In this document: positions 36,501 to 44,052 of the stretch, in pieces
Position numbering within the stretch: position 1 is the first letter of the stretch
Layout: each line of letters begins with the position of its first letter
NCBI RefSeq assembly: GCF_947495845.1
Contig: NZ_CANMAO010000017.1
Coordinates: forward strand, 1-64,000
Direction of reading: 5' to 3'
Length of the DNA: 64,000 nt
DNA from: an uncultured Endozoicomonas sp.
Lineage (GTDB): Bacteria; Pseudomonadota; Gammaproteobacteria; Pseudomonadales; Endozoicomonadaceae
The notes under the pieces: model-generated
Databases searched by the model: none
What the model was told of the DNA's origin: nothing
What the model saw: only the letters and a program-made list of their open reading frames with translations
Position numbers and translations under genes: made by a program

Positions 36501-39500
36501 TCTGGCCAGCCAGCGATCGTGATGTTTGCCGTTGTCGCAGTGACCTGAGTTCAGACCAATACGTTGCCTGGTACGGGTAATAACCCCGGTTATTGCTTCC
36601 AGATCCAATGGGTTCAACAGCACCACTCGGGCACAGCTTTTGGAAAATTGAGTCAGTTCTTCTCGTCCCGGAAAACCGGACGGAGGGTTCACCGTGGCAA
36701 ATAATTGATATCCCGGTGTTTTGGGGGTGCAGTCAATCAAGCGGAATAAGCTTTCCAGCTGATCCGGGGGGATGATGTTTAATTCGCTGATCACCATCAT
36801 TTCGCCCTGACTCATGGCGACTTCGTTTGTTTTCAGAATGGTTTGCCACTGTCCCGGACTGGCGTTTACATGATGGTAGCGGTTGCTTAGCTGGCTGTTG
36901 AGCTTGAGCCACAGAGTCAGCACCCGGTTAATGATCAGATCCTTGCCCCAGCCTGCTGGCCCTTCAACCACGGTAATGATTTTGCCGCCAGAGCGTGTTA
37001 TCAAACTCTGCCAGTATTGGCGCACCAGTTTAACAACGGCATCGGTTTCCAGATCGATATCAGGGTTATTCTTTTTCAGAAGTGTGAGAAAATCGTTAAA
37101 TTGGACATTGACCGGTGCCAGTATGTCGTCGTCGCAGGGAAACTGTTGTCGGAAGGTGTCTTTCACTGTAGCCAGAGCCTGCTGGCGTTCTGCCGGTATG
37201 GTACTGCCAAGGTATAGCTCGGTTGCTTGTAATGTCAGCGCATGAATGTGCGCTTCGGTCAGAGTCAGAGAGGGGGTGTTATCCAGCGCTCGTTGTACGG
37301 CGAAGGTCATATAACTGAGAATATCCTCAAGGTCGCTACTGCCCATGGGATGGTCAGGATTCAAGGCTTGATATTGATTGAACAGAGCAAGAATACAGGC
37401 GCAGGCGTATTGGCTTCGCGCCAGGAAAGGGCCATCCAGTCGGGGGAGCAGTGTGAATTGAGCCTGCATTTGTGCATCTTCCCGGGGGATGGCGACCCGC
37501 TGTACCGCTTCCGGAAACAGTGCTGCCAGAGAGGGGCTATTGATATGGTCGAGATCGCAGATCATGACCACTTTATGCTTTTCGGTCAGGGGAATAGACT
37601 CGCCCCCAAAGCACAACCGGGGTGGGTGTTGTTGTAGCCCGCTGAGGGGTTCCAGTATTTCTGCCGGTGCGCGATCCACGCCATGGAGAATCAGCAGGGG
37701 CGGGTTGTTGTCTTTGGCCCATGCCAGCACAGGGCCGTCGATGCTGTGGCTCGACTGGCAGTTGTTATCGAACGCCTGCTGGGTAAACAAGTGCTCTGGG
37801 GAGTTTTGGTGATCCTGATAAACTTCCTTGTACGAGTAATGATCGATTATGTGTCGAAAGTTTTTGGGGCAATATCGGTAACTTTCGAATAGTGCACTTA
37901 GTTCATTTTTATGAAGACGGCCTGAAGTTGGCAGCCCAAGAAGAATGATGGGTTCAGATGAAAGGCGGGCGCACAATGTGTGCAAAGCGCTATAAAGCTG
38001 AAAATAACTAATGGTTACCTGACCAAGCAACGCGTGTGCGGCTATCCTGGTGTTTTGCGCTAATATTTGTTTTCTTTCAGGAGCGTTACCAGCAAGATTA
38101 ATAGCCTCATTCATTTTCTGTTCAAAAGTGGATATCACATCCGTATAATTTACATCGGCGTTATCACATAGTTGGTTTGCTGCGAACATTGTACTGGCGT
38201 ATTTCAACAGAGCAAAAAAATCAAATAAGGAGACATTGCGGATGGATGTAGAATAAAGTGAAAAATATGGCTCCATGATCTTTCCGATCAAACCCCTGTA
38301 GTAGGGTAGGTTTTCAGTTTCCTTTATATTGATGCTCAGCCTTCCGGCCAGAGCTTCAGTCTGTTGTTTTGATTTAGCAGTCCCCGTCAGGTATTTTGCC
38401 AAATCAGTTAAAGCCTCATTGGAGGGGGCTGAGAAACTATGAGGCAGAGTGTGGATATTTTGTAAGCTTGGGGCTGACGCCCTGAATGTATTCTCTAACA
38501 AAGTACGATCAGTTGCCTGATGGCGCTTTAACCATAAAGAAAAGCTAAACTTGTCAGCAGCGGGTTTTGTGAATTCATATGCGAGCTCATTTTGATCAGT
38601 TGTTTCTATAGGTTCGAACCAGTCTATTGCGTTGGTACATTGTGCGCTCTTTAATTGCGCAGATATGTAACCGTATAGGTTCTCATCGCCAATGCAGCTT
38701 GAATGGAGCAAACTCATTAAGTGTGATCTTACTGGAAGAGTGTAAGCAACGGCGGGATTATTGGACGTGTTCAATGGTCTGTCAATAACAGCATCAAAGC
38801 AACAACATGCATGCACCAATCGTTCAAATGATATGTTCCAATCTGGGTGTTTGTCTGACTTCCCGGTAATCTCTTTCAGATAGCCACGCAGTAGGAACAA
38901 GGTAGAAAACAAATCAGGCTCCTTCTGAATTCGGGAATGGGCTTCCTTATCCGATGCTAAACGAGTTGTTTCCTGCTCGAACGCTTGAGCAATCTCCGGG
39001 AAGCCTGCGATAATCTCTTTGGCTGTTTTATCGTGATTGCCCGGTTGATCCCAGAACTCGAATACCCGGGTGTAGGCCTCAGAGGCGGTGGGTTTATTCG
39101 ATGAGCCAGGGCGAACCTGATTGACAAACAATGTGACGGACGCACTGGGAAGTATCACTTTTTTGCCATTAATGAGTAAAAATGCGGGTGAATCATTTAA
39201 TGTTGACCAGTGTGCAATCGCCTGCGGGTTATCACTGGAGGCATGAATATGAACATGCTTTTCCGCTTTAATGGCCTGCAGAAGTGAGCTCTGTTTTACG
39301 ATGAACCGTTGCGCTTTGGTATTCTCTATTTCGATCTGTTCAAATAGCCCGTCACGGTTGTCCGCTTCGGTGAACTGGTAAGAGAAATCGGCGGTTGATG
39401 GATCGGGCTTGTTATCATCGTTACGATAGATGATCTTTAGCCCGGACTCTGGTTGCGATGATGAGTCAGGTGCTGCTTCTACCAAGACAGGTCGATGATT

Positions 39501-40685
39501 CTCCGGTATTTTGGACAGCAGATCCAACACCCGATGCCATTGTTGCAGCGACAGACTTTCTGTAATGCACAGTTGCTCACTGTGTTTGCAGAGCTCGGCG
39601 AGGGGGTTAATGCTTTGTATATGTCCATAGTCGTTTATATGACCCTGTGTAGTCAGGAATTCTATCGTTTGCCGGTTTAACGACACGTGACTTGTTTCTG
39701 AATCGTAGTTGGCGAAACGGTGTTTCGCTTTATCCTGAGTCAATAGCGCCTCGGAATAGTCGCTTCTATAGAGCTTTATCTCAGGGCTCACCGAATACCA
39801 CTGGCCGTCTGCTGCCTCGTAACCGCCCTCTCGAAGCACTTCGCTCAGGGCAGACTTGAACTGGGTGTTTTGCCATGGGGCATCTTGAAAAAGAAGCGTT
39901 TCGCCGGGTTGCAGGGTGAATAACAACCCTGGCAGGTAATGAAACTGATGATTGTTATCGGACTGGTATTCACCGAACAATACTCTTTCCCAGGATTTTT
40001 CATCGCCATAAAAAGAGAGTGTTTTCATAGAGGCTGTATTATCAGCCATTGAAGGCAAGGGCTTTATGGCATTTAGCAGCAGGGTCTGGTTGTCGGTTGT
40101 ATTGTGGCCGGCGTAATCCTGTGGTGAGCCTAGAGGAAAACCCACCTTGATTCGGCGCCATGAATCAGGTCCCAGGAGTTGAGCGGTGTTGCTGTTGTTA
40201 AGGATGACCAGATTGACGTGATGACTGATGGGGTGGCCATTCAATTTTGCCGGGGTTTCAAGCAAATCGTTAAAACGGGCGATTTCTCCGGCTCCAGGCT
40301 CCATGGAAGTAAAATCGATAATCAGGGTGATCGGCGTTTGCCGGAAGAGTCGCTCAGAATGTTTATCCAGGTCATCCGGAGAGCCTATATAAAATACCTG
40401 TTTGCCATGCTTGCCATTGCCTGCCCCTTGGGTGCGATGCCACTCCCGGAATGACTGGATAATACTCTGGCGGTCTGAGTCATTTTCAATGTTGTAATAC
40501 CTGCGAACCGCTTTATCAGAAGGGATATGAGCCATTTTTCTTTCTGATAATGGGGGATGCTGCGGCAATGGCGTAAGAGCGCGTGGAAGATAAGGCTTTG
40601 TGTTTTCGGCATCAGATTTGGTTTTTGAATCAGCACCGAAAAGCTCTGGTGGTTGGCTTGATGACAGGCTAACCGATAATGGCAT
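33546..40685 (-). CDS. giant AAA+ (midasin/MoxR-like) and transglutaminase-like protein
   Basis: This 2,379-residue protein starts at an ATG behind a strong GGAGG. Three parts can be read. Around residues 915-1050 is a degenerate NTPase-like region (LLGLPTSGRLHKNE, VVMICDLDH). At 1240-1400 is an AAA+ module of the dynein/midasin/MoxR clade: Walker A GPAGWGKD with Lys1248, a Walker B-like VISELNIIPPDQLESLFRLID in which Ser stands before Glu, and ATVNPPSGFPGREEL. At 1825-1875 is a transglutaminase-like core with a candidate Cys1828-His1854-Asp1871 triad. Between the last two is a run of five LFKTK-type repeats. The N-terminal 900 and C-terminal 450 residues are unrecognised. No signal peptide is seen. 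Its function is unknown; host-directed or protein-remodelling roles are speculation. Confidence 0.75.
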   Translation of the reverse strand: MPLSVSLSSSQPPELFGADSKTKSDAENTKPYLPRALTPLPQHPPLSERKMAHIPSDKAVRRYYNIENDSDRQSIIQSFREWHRTQGAGNGKHGKQVFYIGSPDDLDKHSERLFRQTPITLIIDFTSMEPGAGEIARFNDLLETPAKLNGHPISHHVNLVILNNSNTAQLLGPDSWRRIKVGFPLGSPQDYAGHNTTDNQTLLLNAIKPLPSMADNTASMKTLSFYGDEKSWERVLFGEYQSDNNHQFHYLPGLLFTLQPGETLLFQDAPWQNTQFKSALSEVLREGGYEAADGQWYSVSPEIKLYRSDYSEALLTQDKAKHRFANYDSETSHVSLNRQTIEFLTTQGHINDYGHIQSINPLAELCKHSEQLCITESLSLQQWHRVLDLLSKIPENHRPVLVEAAPDSSSQPESGLKIIYRNDDNKPDPSTADFSYQFTEADNRDGLFEQIEIENTKAQRFIVKQSSLLQAIKAEKHVHIHASSDNPQAIAHWSTLNDSPAFLLINGKKVILPSASVTLFVNQVRPGSSNKPTASEAYTRVFEFWDQPGNHDKTAKEIIAGFPEIAQAFEQETTRLASDKEAHSRIQKEPDLFSTLFLLRGYLKEITGKSDKHPDWNISFERLVHACCCFDAVIDRPLNTSNNPAVAYTLPVRSHLMSLLHSSCIGDENLYGYISAQLKSAQCTNAIDWFEPIETTDQNELAYEFTKPAADKFSFSLWLKRHQATDRTLLENTFRASAPSLQNIHTLPHSFSAPSNEALTDLAKYLTGTAKSKQQTEALAGRLSINIKETENLPYYRGLIGKIMEPYFSLYSTSIRNVSLFDFFALLKYASTMFAANQLCDNADVNYTDVISTFEQKMNEAINLAGNAPERKQILAQNTRIAAHALLGQVTISYFQLYSALHTLCARLSSEPIILLGLPTSGRLHKNELSALFESYRYCPKNFRHIIDHYSYKEVYQDHQNSPEHLFTQQAFDNNCQSSHSIDGPVLAWAKDNNPPLLILHGVDRAPAEILEPLSGLQQHPPRLCFGGESIPLTEKHKVVMICDLDHINSPSLAALFPEAVQRVAIPREDAQMQAQFTLLPRLDGPFLARSQYACACILALFNQYQALNPDHPMGSSDLEDILSYMTFAVQRALDNTPSLTLTEAHIHALTLQATELYLGSTIPAERQQALATVKDTFRQQFPCDDDILAPVNVQFNDFLTLLKKNNPDIDLETDAVVKLVRQYWQSLITRSGGKIITVVEGPAGWGKDLIINRVLTLWLKLNSQLSNRYHHVNASPGQWQTILKTNEVAMSQGEMMVISELNIIPPDQLESLFRLIDCTPKTPGYQLFATVNPPSGFPGREELTQFSKSCARVVLLNPLDLEAITGVITRTRQRIGLNSGHCDNGKHHDRWLARHFYTLTRLLQQAELSILPGMAELITLVHSVSEVPNHQWPEVFARRFALELGLLNLSMADLINKARQLPEAVTARTPTTQSNPAELTGKTHSGAETALVQQTREQRLVELSGLPEFMVLPEKYPLLTRDHLITKPMFPHYGNCNALDAPSHPMSTIFKTDNIRKAIEQTTGQTVNGDVTLFNEYHFRTLFHSNRYDTHDYRLTLWRLTFSLPTVFTQPICPVSDGVTPINPSLQKGKKANTQSAREKETAVKSSYEAKVSHNWQPLPGLSSADKLLSLSCPPNIKLETARSKATGQLLIRLDPSIEQQTVSLKLVFWIEPCFTQQPNPVTEVSPDIELLDNDIQNRLKTKLFKTKLFKTKLFKTKLFKTKLFKNSPRNKIDSRHELKKIGETQNLAERMQKLATWLKSFDDQYDSTGNDLNTLLDLIKHKSGTCVHRSIIFELLARYWGIPARQAGNSIHRFVEYSLDNRNTWIKADLSGVGNFSMTTEPFQDYEPDIQKLQNLPEELAKDDREHSSSPTLLEGRKREYLATNNTIPPIEKFRQSLSDEKKQIISDWNNSYTPNSIEAIKYAPEDAYSFEATALKFAALILETEQLDAPQETITELQQLIEQTPQSTASVYLHNRLRHFLLSDHYHSLLMHNASHISLLTKTLDNLSLHNRESLIRSFVTALCHKDRLISPALAEIALGYLKECSDQYSPWIIRARESLTQKQPDITQLYQMLDQKLDQPLADFYQHTLTKPQAWPELPAAQKQPSNSSQTTLDHCKHLNSLLACSRTGDAWQAEPNGTAPDIDRLLRREKCYRKLTTKVARKPAIIHMDASLYDTLNGIFASKHQGVDVEHECTQYSEGYSAIDTSFSKRSCDSAASNHQQETSPLTFPWTLFDTTLNDFLNTLRRQQGFDQWRWILSQGSETDTKAKETKLQPGCYSTPPEAIHLKQFKRCHPVSEPWNLDSARLKSALKMQSAAVLQTRELCTIFQNFLNDH
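35384..35458. repeat. five 15-bp in-frame tandem repeats in the giant gene
   Basis: The unit TTTTAAACAGCTTCG occurs five times with one C/T change. It encodes the repeated KLFKT pentapeptide on the minus strand, just N-terminal to the transglutaminase-like domain. Because the unit is a multiple of three, copy-number slippage would keep the frame. Confidence 0.95.
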
Positions 40686-40910
40686 CCTTTCCTCCGGGAG
40701 AGCTTTTCTGGATGGTTATGAATAAATAATCGGAAGGTTAGAGCCATGCGATGTATAAAAGTTCCACGATGGTTCTGTTTTTAGAAGCAGTGATTCGGTG
40801 GGATTGTTTTGTGCGGCCTGCTGTTGTATAAGCTAGCTTGTATAAAATTGTACTATGGTTCCTTATTTGCCGTTTATACGACTACTAACAAAAACAATTA
40901 AGAGTATCTG

Positions 40911-43256
40911 ATGATTTCAAGTATCAAGAAACTACTGGCTGTATTGGTGCTGGTGCTTATCACGGCTGTGGTGTGGATAACCCAGTTTCAATATCAGACG
41001 CAGCGTGACGGTGACGTTAGCCTGGATGGTCTGGTGGACAGTATTACTGTTCAATATAACGAGTTTGGTGTGCCCAGGATTGAGGCCAAATCAGAAGCCG
41101 ATCTTTACTTTGCTCTTGGCTATGTGCATGCACAGGATCGCCTGTTTCAGATGGAATTGATGCGTCGCCTGGCTCAGGGACAACTGGCGGAAATGTTTGG
41201 TGAGAAACTGGTAGACACCGATCGTTTATTTCGCACGGTTGGCATTCATCGTCATGCCAAACAATATGTGGCAGATATTGATAAATCGTCGAACAGCTGG
41301 CGGGCGCTTGAGCAATACATCGCTGGAGTTAATGCTTTTCAGGATCAGGGGAACCTCCCGGTAGAGTTTGATGTGTTGGGCCTAACACCAAGGCCGTTCA
41401 AGCCTGAAGATTCAATCAGTGTTTCTGGATACCTTGCTTACAGTTTTGCCGTGGGTTTCAGGACTGAACCGGTGATGACGTTTATCGCTGATCAGCTGGG
41501 CGAAGAGTATCTGGCTATTTTTGATCTGGATATGCCTGCGGGTTCTGCCAATCATCCATTGGACAGTGCAACCTATGAATCTTTAGCAAAGTTGGGTAAT
41601 GCCTCTATTCTCGATCAGGAACTTGGTCAGCTGGAAGGCAGTAATGCCTGGGCGATCAGTGGTTCTCAAACAAAAAATGGTAAACCTATTCTGGCCAGTG
41701 ATCCTCATATTTCATTCTCAGCGCCGGGTGTTTGGTACGAAGCGCATCTGGTTTCTGGAGATTATGAATTTTATGGCTTCCATCAAGCGTTGGTGCCGGT
41801 GGCCTTGATGGGGCATAACCGTCGTTTTGGTTGGGGCGTTACCATGTTCCAGAACGACGATATGGATTTCTATCTTGAGCAGGTAAATCCGCAGAATGTG
41901 AATCAGGTTAAGCGTGAAGAAGGTTATGAAGATCTAACGCTGATTAACGAGACGATTCAGGTAAAAGACAGTAGCCCAGTAGATATTACCGTGAGAACCA
42001 GCTCTATCGGTCCTATTATCAATGATGTCTACAAAGGATTTGATAATGCTCAACCGGTTTCTCTTTGGTGGGCTTTTTTGAAAACACCGAATCCATTGAT
42101 GAATGCTTTTTATGAGTTAAGCCGAGCGGAGTCTGTGGACGCCTTTGGTGAAGCGCTGAAACAGGTGCATGCACCGGGCCTTAACTTTATGTATGCGGAT
42201 ACGGATGACAATATTGCCTGGTGGTCAGCAGGATTGGTTCCTGTCAGACCGGATCATGTGGCGCCCTGGAAAATTATGGATGGCTCTTCTAATCAGGATT
42301 TACCCACAGGCTTTTATGATTTCAGCTATAACCCGCACAAATTAAACCCACCAGAAGGTTTTATTGTGTCGGCGAATCAGCGCCCTGACGCTTATGAAGG
42401 TGTTATGATGCCGGGTTATTACAACCTTCCTGCCCGGGCAGAATTGCTGATTGATGATATTGCTGGCCAAGGGGTTACCAACCTTGAAAATGAAAAAAAT
42501 AATCAGCTGAATATTCGCAGTGAGTACGCGGCGGATGCTCTGTCGATCATGCTTGCTGAATTGGATCCGGCGCAAAAGCAGCGATTATCTCCGGAATTAT
42601 TAGAAGCATTGAATGCTTGGCAAGGCGCGTTTACTTTGGATTCTGTGGCGGCAACGCTCTTTACTGAGTGGCAGTTTGCCCTGTTTGAGCAGACCTTTGC
42701 TGATGAATTGGGCGAAGAGTTGTTTAAGCTCTTTGTTCGTACCCGTCGTTCAGATCATGGCTTTTATCAGTTAATTGGTTTATCAGAGAATTCATGGTGG
42801 AGTAATCAGGGTAAGGCTCAATCCCGTAAAGAGGTTGTTAACCAGGCGTTTGATATTGCTATGAATCGGTTAACTGAAAATCTGGGTGGAGACAGTTCGG
42901 GTTGGCAGTGGAGCGAAGTTCACTTGTTTGAGCAGAAACACCCGCTGGGTTCCGTTCAGCCATTGAATCACTTGTTTAATCTTGGTCCTGTTGCCGTGGA
43001 TGGTTCCCATGCGGTGCCTAACAACCTGTCGCAGAAATTAAGTACCGGAATGCAATGGGTGACTTCCGGGCCTTCAACCCGCCGCTTATTGGATTTCAGT
43101 GCGCCACAAAAATCACTGAGTATTTTGCCCGGTGGGCAGAGCGGTAACCCGTTCGACCATCATTATGATGATCAGGCTGCAACCTATGTGAGTGGTGAGT
43201 ACCGCAAGGTGGATTTGGATGCTGAGGCGGCTTCAGTGTTGATACTGAAACCGTAA
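40911..43256 (+). CDS. penicillin acylase family Ntn-hydrolase
   Basis: The 781-residue product starts with a hydrophobic export or anchor segment (residues 6-26). It continues as a penicillin-acylase-type proenzyme: an alpha chain with YVHAQDRLFQMELMRRLAQG, then the self-cleavage site GSNAWAISG with catalytic Ser244. The oxyanion/Asn region follows as PILASDPHISF and the beta-chain core as MGHNRRFGWGVTMFQNDD. Family members cleave amide bonds of beta-lactams, acyl-homoserine lactones (PvdQ/QuiP) or other acylated compounds. Quorum quenching is possible, but the substrate cannot be read. Its terminator has been split by the downstream mobile block. Confidence 0.9.
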   Translation: MISSIKKLLAVLVLVLITAVVWITQFQYQTQRDGDVSLDGLVDSITVQYNEFGVPRIEAKSEADLYFALGYVHAQDRLFQMELMRRLAQGQLAEMFGEKLVDTDRLFRTVGIHRHAKQYVADIDKSSNSWRALEQYIAGVNAFQDQGNLPVEFDVLGLTPRPFKPEDSISVSGYLAYSFAVGFRTEPVMTFIADQLGEEYLAIFDLDMPAGSANHPLDSATYESLAKLGNASILDQELGQLEGSNAWAISGSQTKNGKPILASDPHISFSAPGVWYEAHLVSGDYEFYGFHQALVPVALMGHNRRFGWGVTMFQNDDMDFYLEQVNPQNVNQVKREEGYEDLTLINETIQVKDSSPVDITVRTSSIGPIINDVYKGFDNAQPVSLWWAFLKTPNPLMNAFYELSRAESVDAFGEALKQVHAPGLNFMYADTDDNIAWWSAGLVPVRPDHVAPWKIMDGSSNQDLPTGFYDFSYNPHKLNPPEGFIVSANQRPDAYEGVMMPGYYNLPARAELLIDDIAGQGVTNLENEKNNQLNIRSEYAADALSIMLAELDPAQKQRLSPELLEALNAWQGAFTLDSVAATLFTEWQFALFEQTFADELGEELFKLFVRTRRSDHGFYQLIGLSENSWWSNQGKAQSRKEVVNQAFDIAMNRLTENLGGDSSGWQWSEVHLFEQKHPLGSVQPLNHLFNLGPVAVDGSHAVPNNLSQKLSTGMQWVTSGPSTRRLLDFSAPQKSLSILPGGQSGNPFDHHYDDQAATYVSGEYRKVDLDAEAASVLILKP

Positions 43257-43310
43257 GGCGATGGATGAATAAAAAGCGGAGGCAGAGAGCCCAATGGCAC
43301 TGACTTAAGC

Positions 43311-43965
43311 TCACTTCCCTTGGTATCTCTTGAGTCTGCGTGCCTGTGATCTGGGGTGTTGTAGCTTTTTGTGCGGTTTCGGACGTTTCTTAACCACTCT
43401 CGGCTCCGACCTCCCTGATCGATTGCCAACAATATGCTGGCCTATGATTTCCAGCATATTGATTACTTTCGTTTCCAGACTCTCGCCCATTGCCCCCAAT
43501 AGCATCTGAAGGAATGATACCAGCGTGTCCTGTGCTGCTTTGAAGCTGATCTCTCGTGGATCTTTATCAACATGCTTCGCTGCGCGCCCCATCAAGGATC
43601 GTATCAGGTTGTATACCAGAAAGTTGATGGGTATTTCTTTTCTCACCATGGCCGGACTTTTGCAGCGCAGCATATCCATTTTCATGATTGTTTTGATGAC
43701 ATTTATATCTGTCTCAACATGCCAGCGCTTCAGATACAGTACGATAATTTCTGTACGGGGGTATTTTTCAACGTCCAAAAGGTGCAAGCTCTTCGGGGAT
43801 CTGCGCATAAAGTTCACTACTCATCCAGCTGGGGCGAACTGGCCGTGTCAGTTTAAATAAACCATCTTTGCTGCCCAGCTTTTTATCACATTTGCGAAAA
43901 TCAATAAGGCGGGAGCCGTTTTTCTCGAACGCGAGATCAGCCCTGGCCTGCAGGGGGGGGAACTT
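43311..43965 (-). pseudogene. IS4-family transposase, truncated and frameshifted
   Basis: The larger frame (43311-43817) gives the C-terminal third of an IS4-type transposase: LLDVEKYPRTEIIVLYLKRW, HVETDINVIKTIMKMDMLRCKSPAMVRKEI with the catalytic-region Glu, then a basic tail. The preceding part lies in another frame (about 43790-43965: RLIDFRKCDKKLGSKDGLFK then RPSWMSSELYAQIPEEL). About 20-25 residues that normally join these parts are missing, and the entire N-terminus with the first catalytic Asp is absent. The enzyme cannot be functional. Confidence 0.85.
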
Positions 43966-43990
43966 TCTAAGCAAAAAACAAACTAAGTAA

Positions 43991-44046
43991 AAGGAGTAAG
44001 GAGTAAGGAGTAAGGAGTAAGGAGTAAGGAGTAAGGAGTAAGGAAT
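43991..44046 (+). repeat. 7-bp tandem repeat supplying multiple Shine-Dalgarno motifs
   Basis: AAGGAGT occurs seven times in a row, followed by a degenerate eighth unit AAGGAAT. Every unit contains a GGAG-like ribosome-binding core, and the last ends six bases before the ATG of the ankyrin gene at 44053. Changes in unit number could alter expression. Confidence 0.95.
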
Positions 44047-44052
44047 AGAATA

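Noticed and set aside
43991-44046. Repeat array as a CRISPR
   Set aside because: Units are 7 bp, contiguous and without spacers; no cas genes are present. The 16-bp array at 48118-48181 fails for the same reason.
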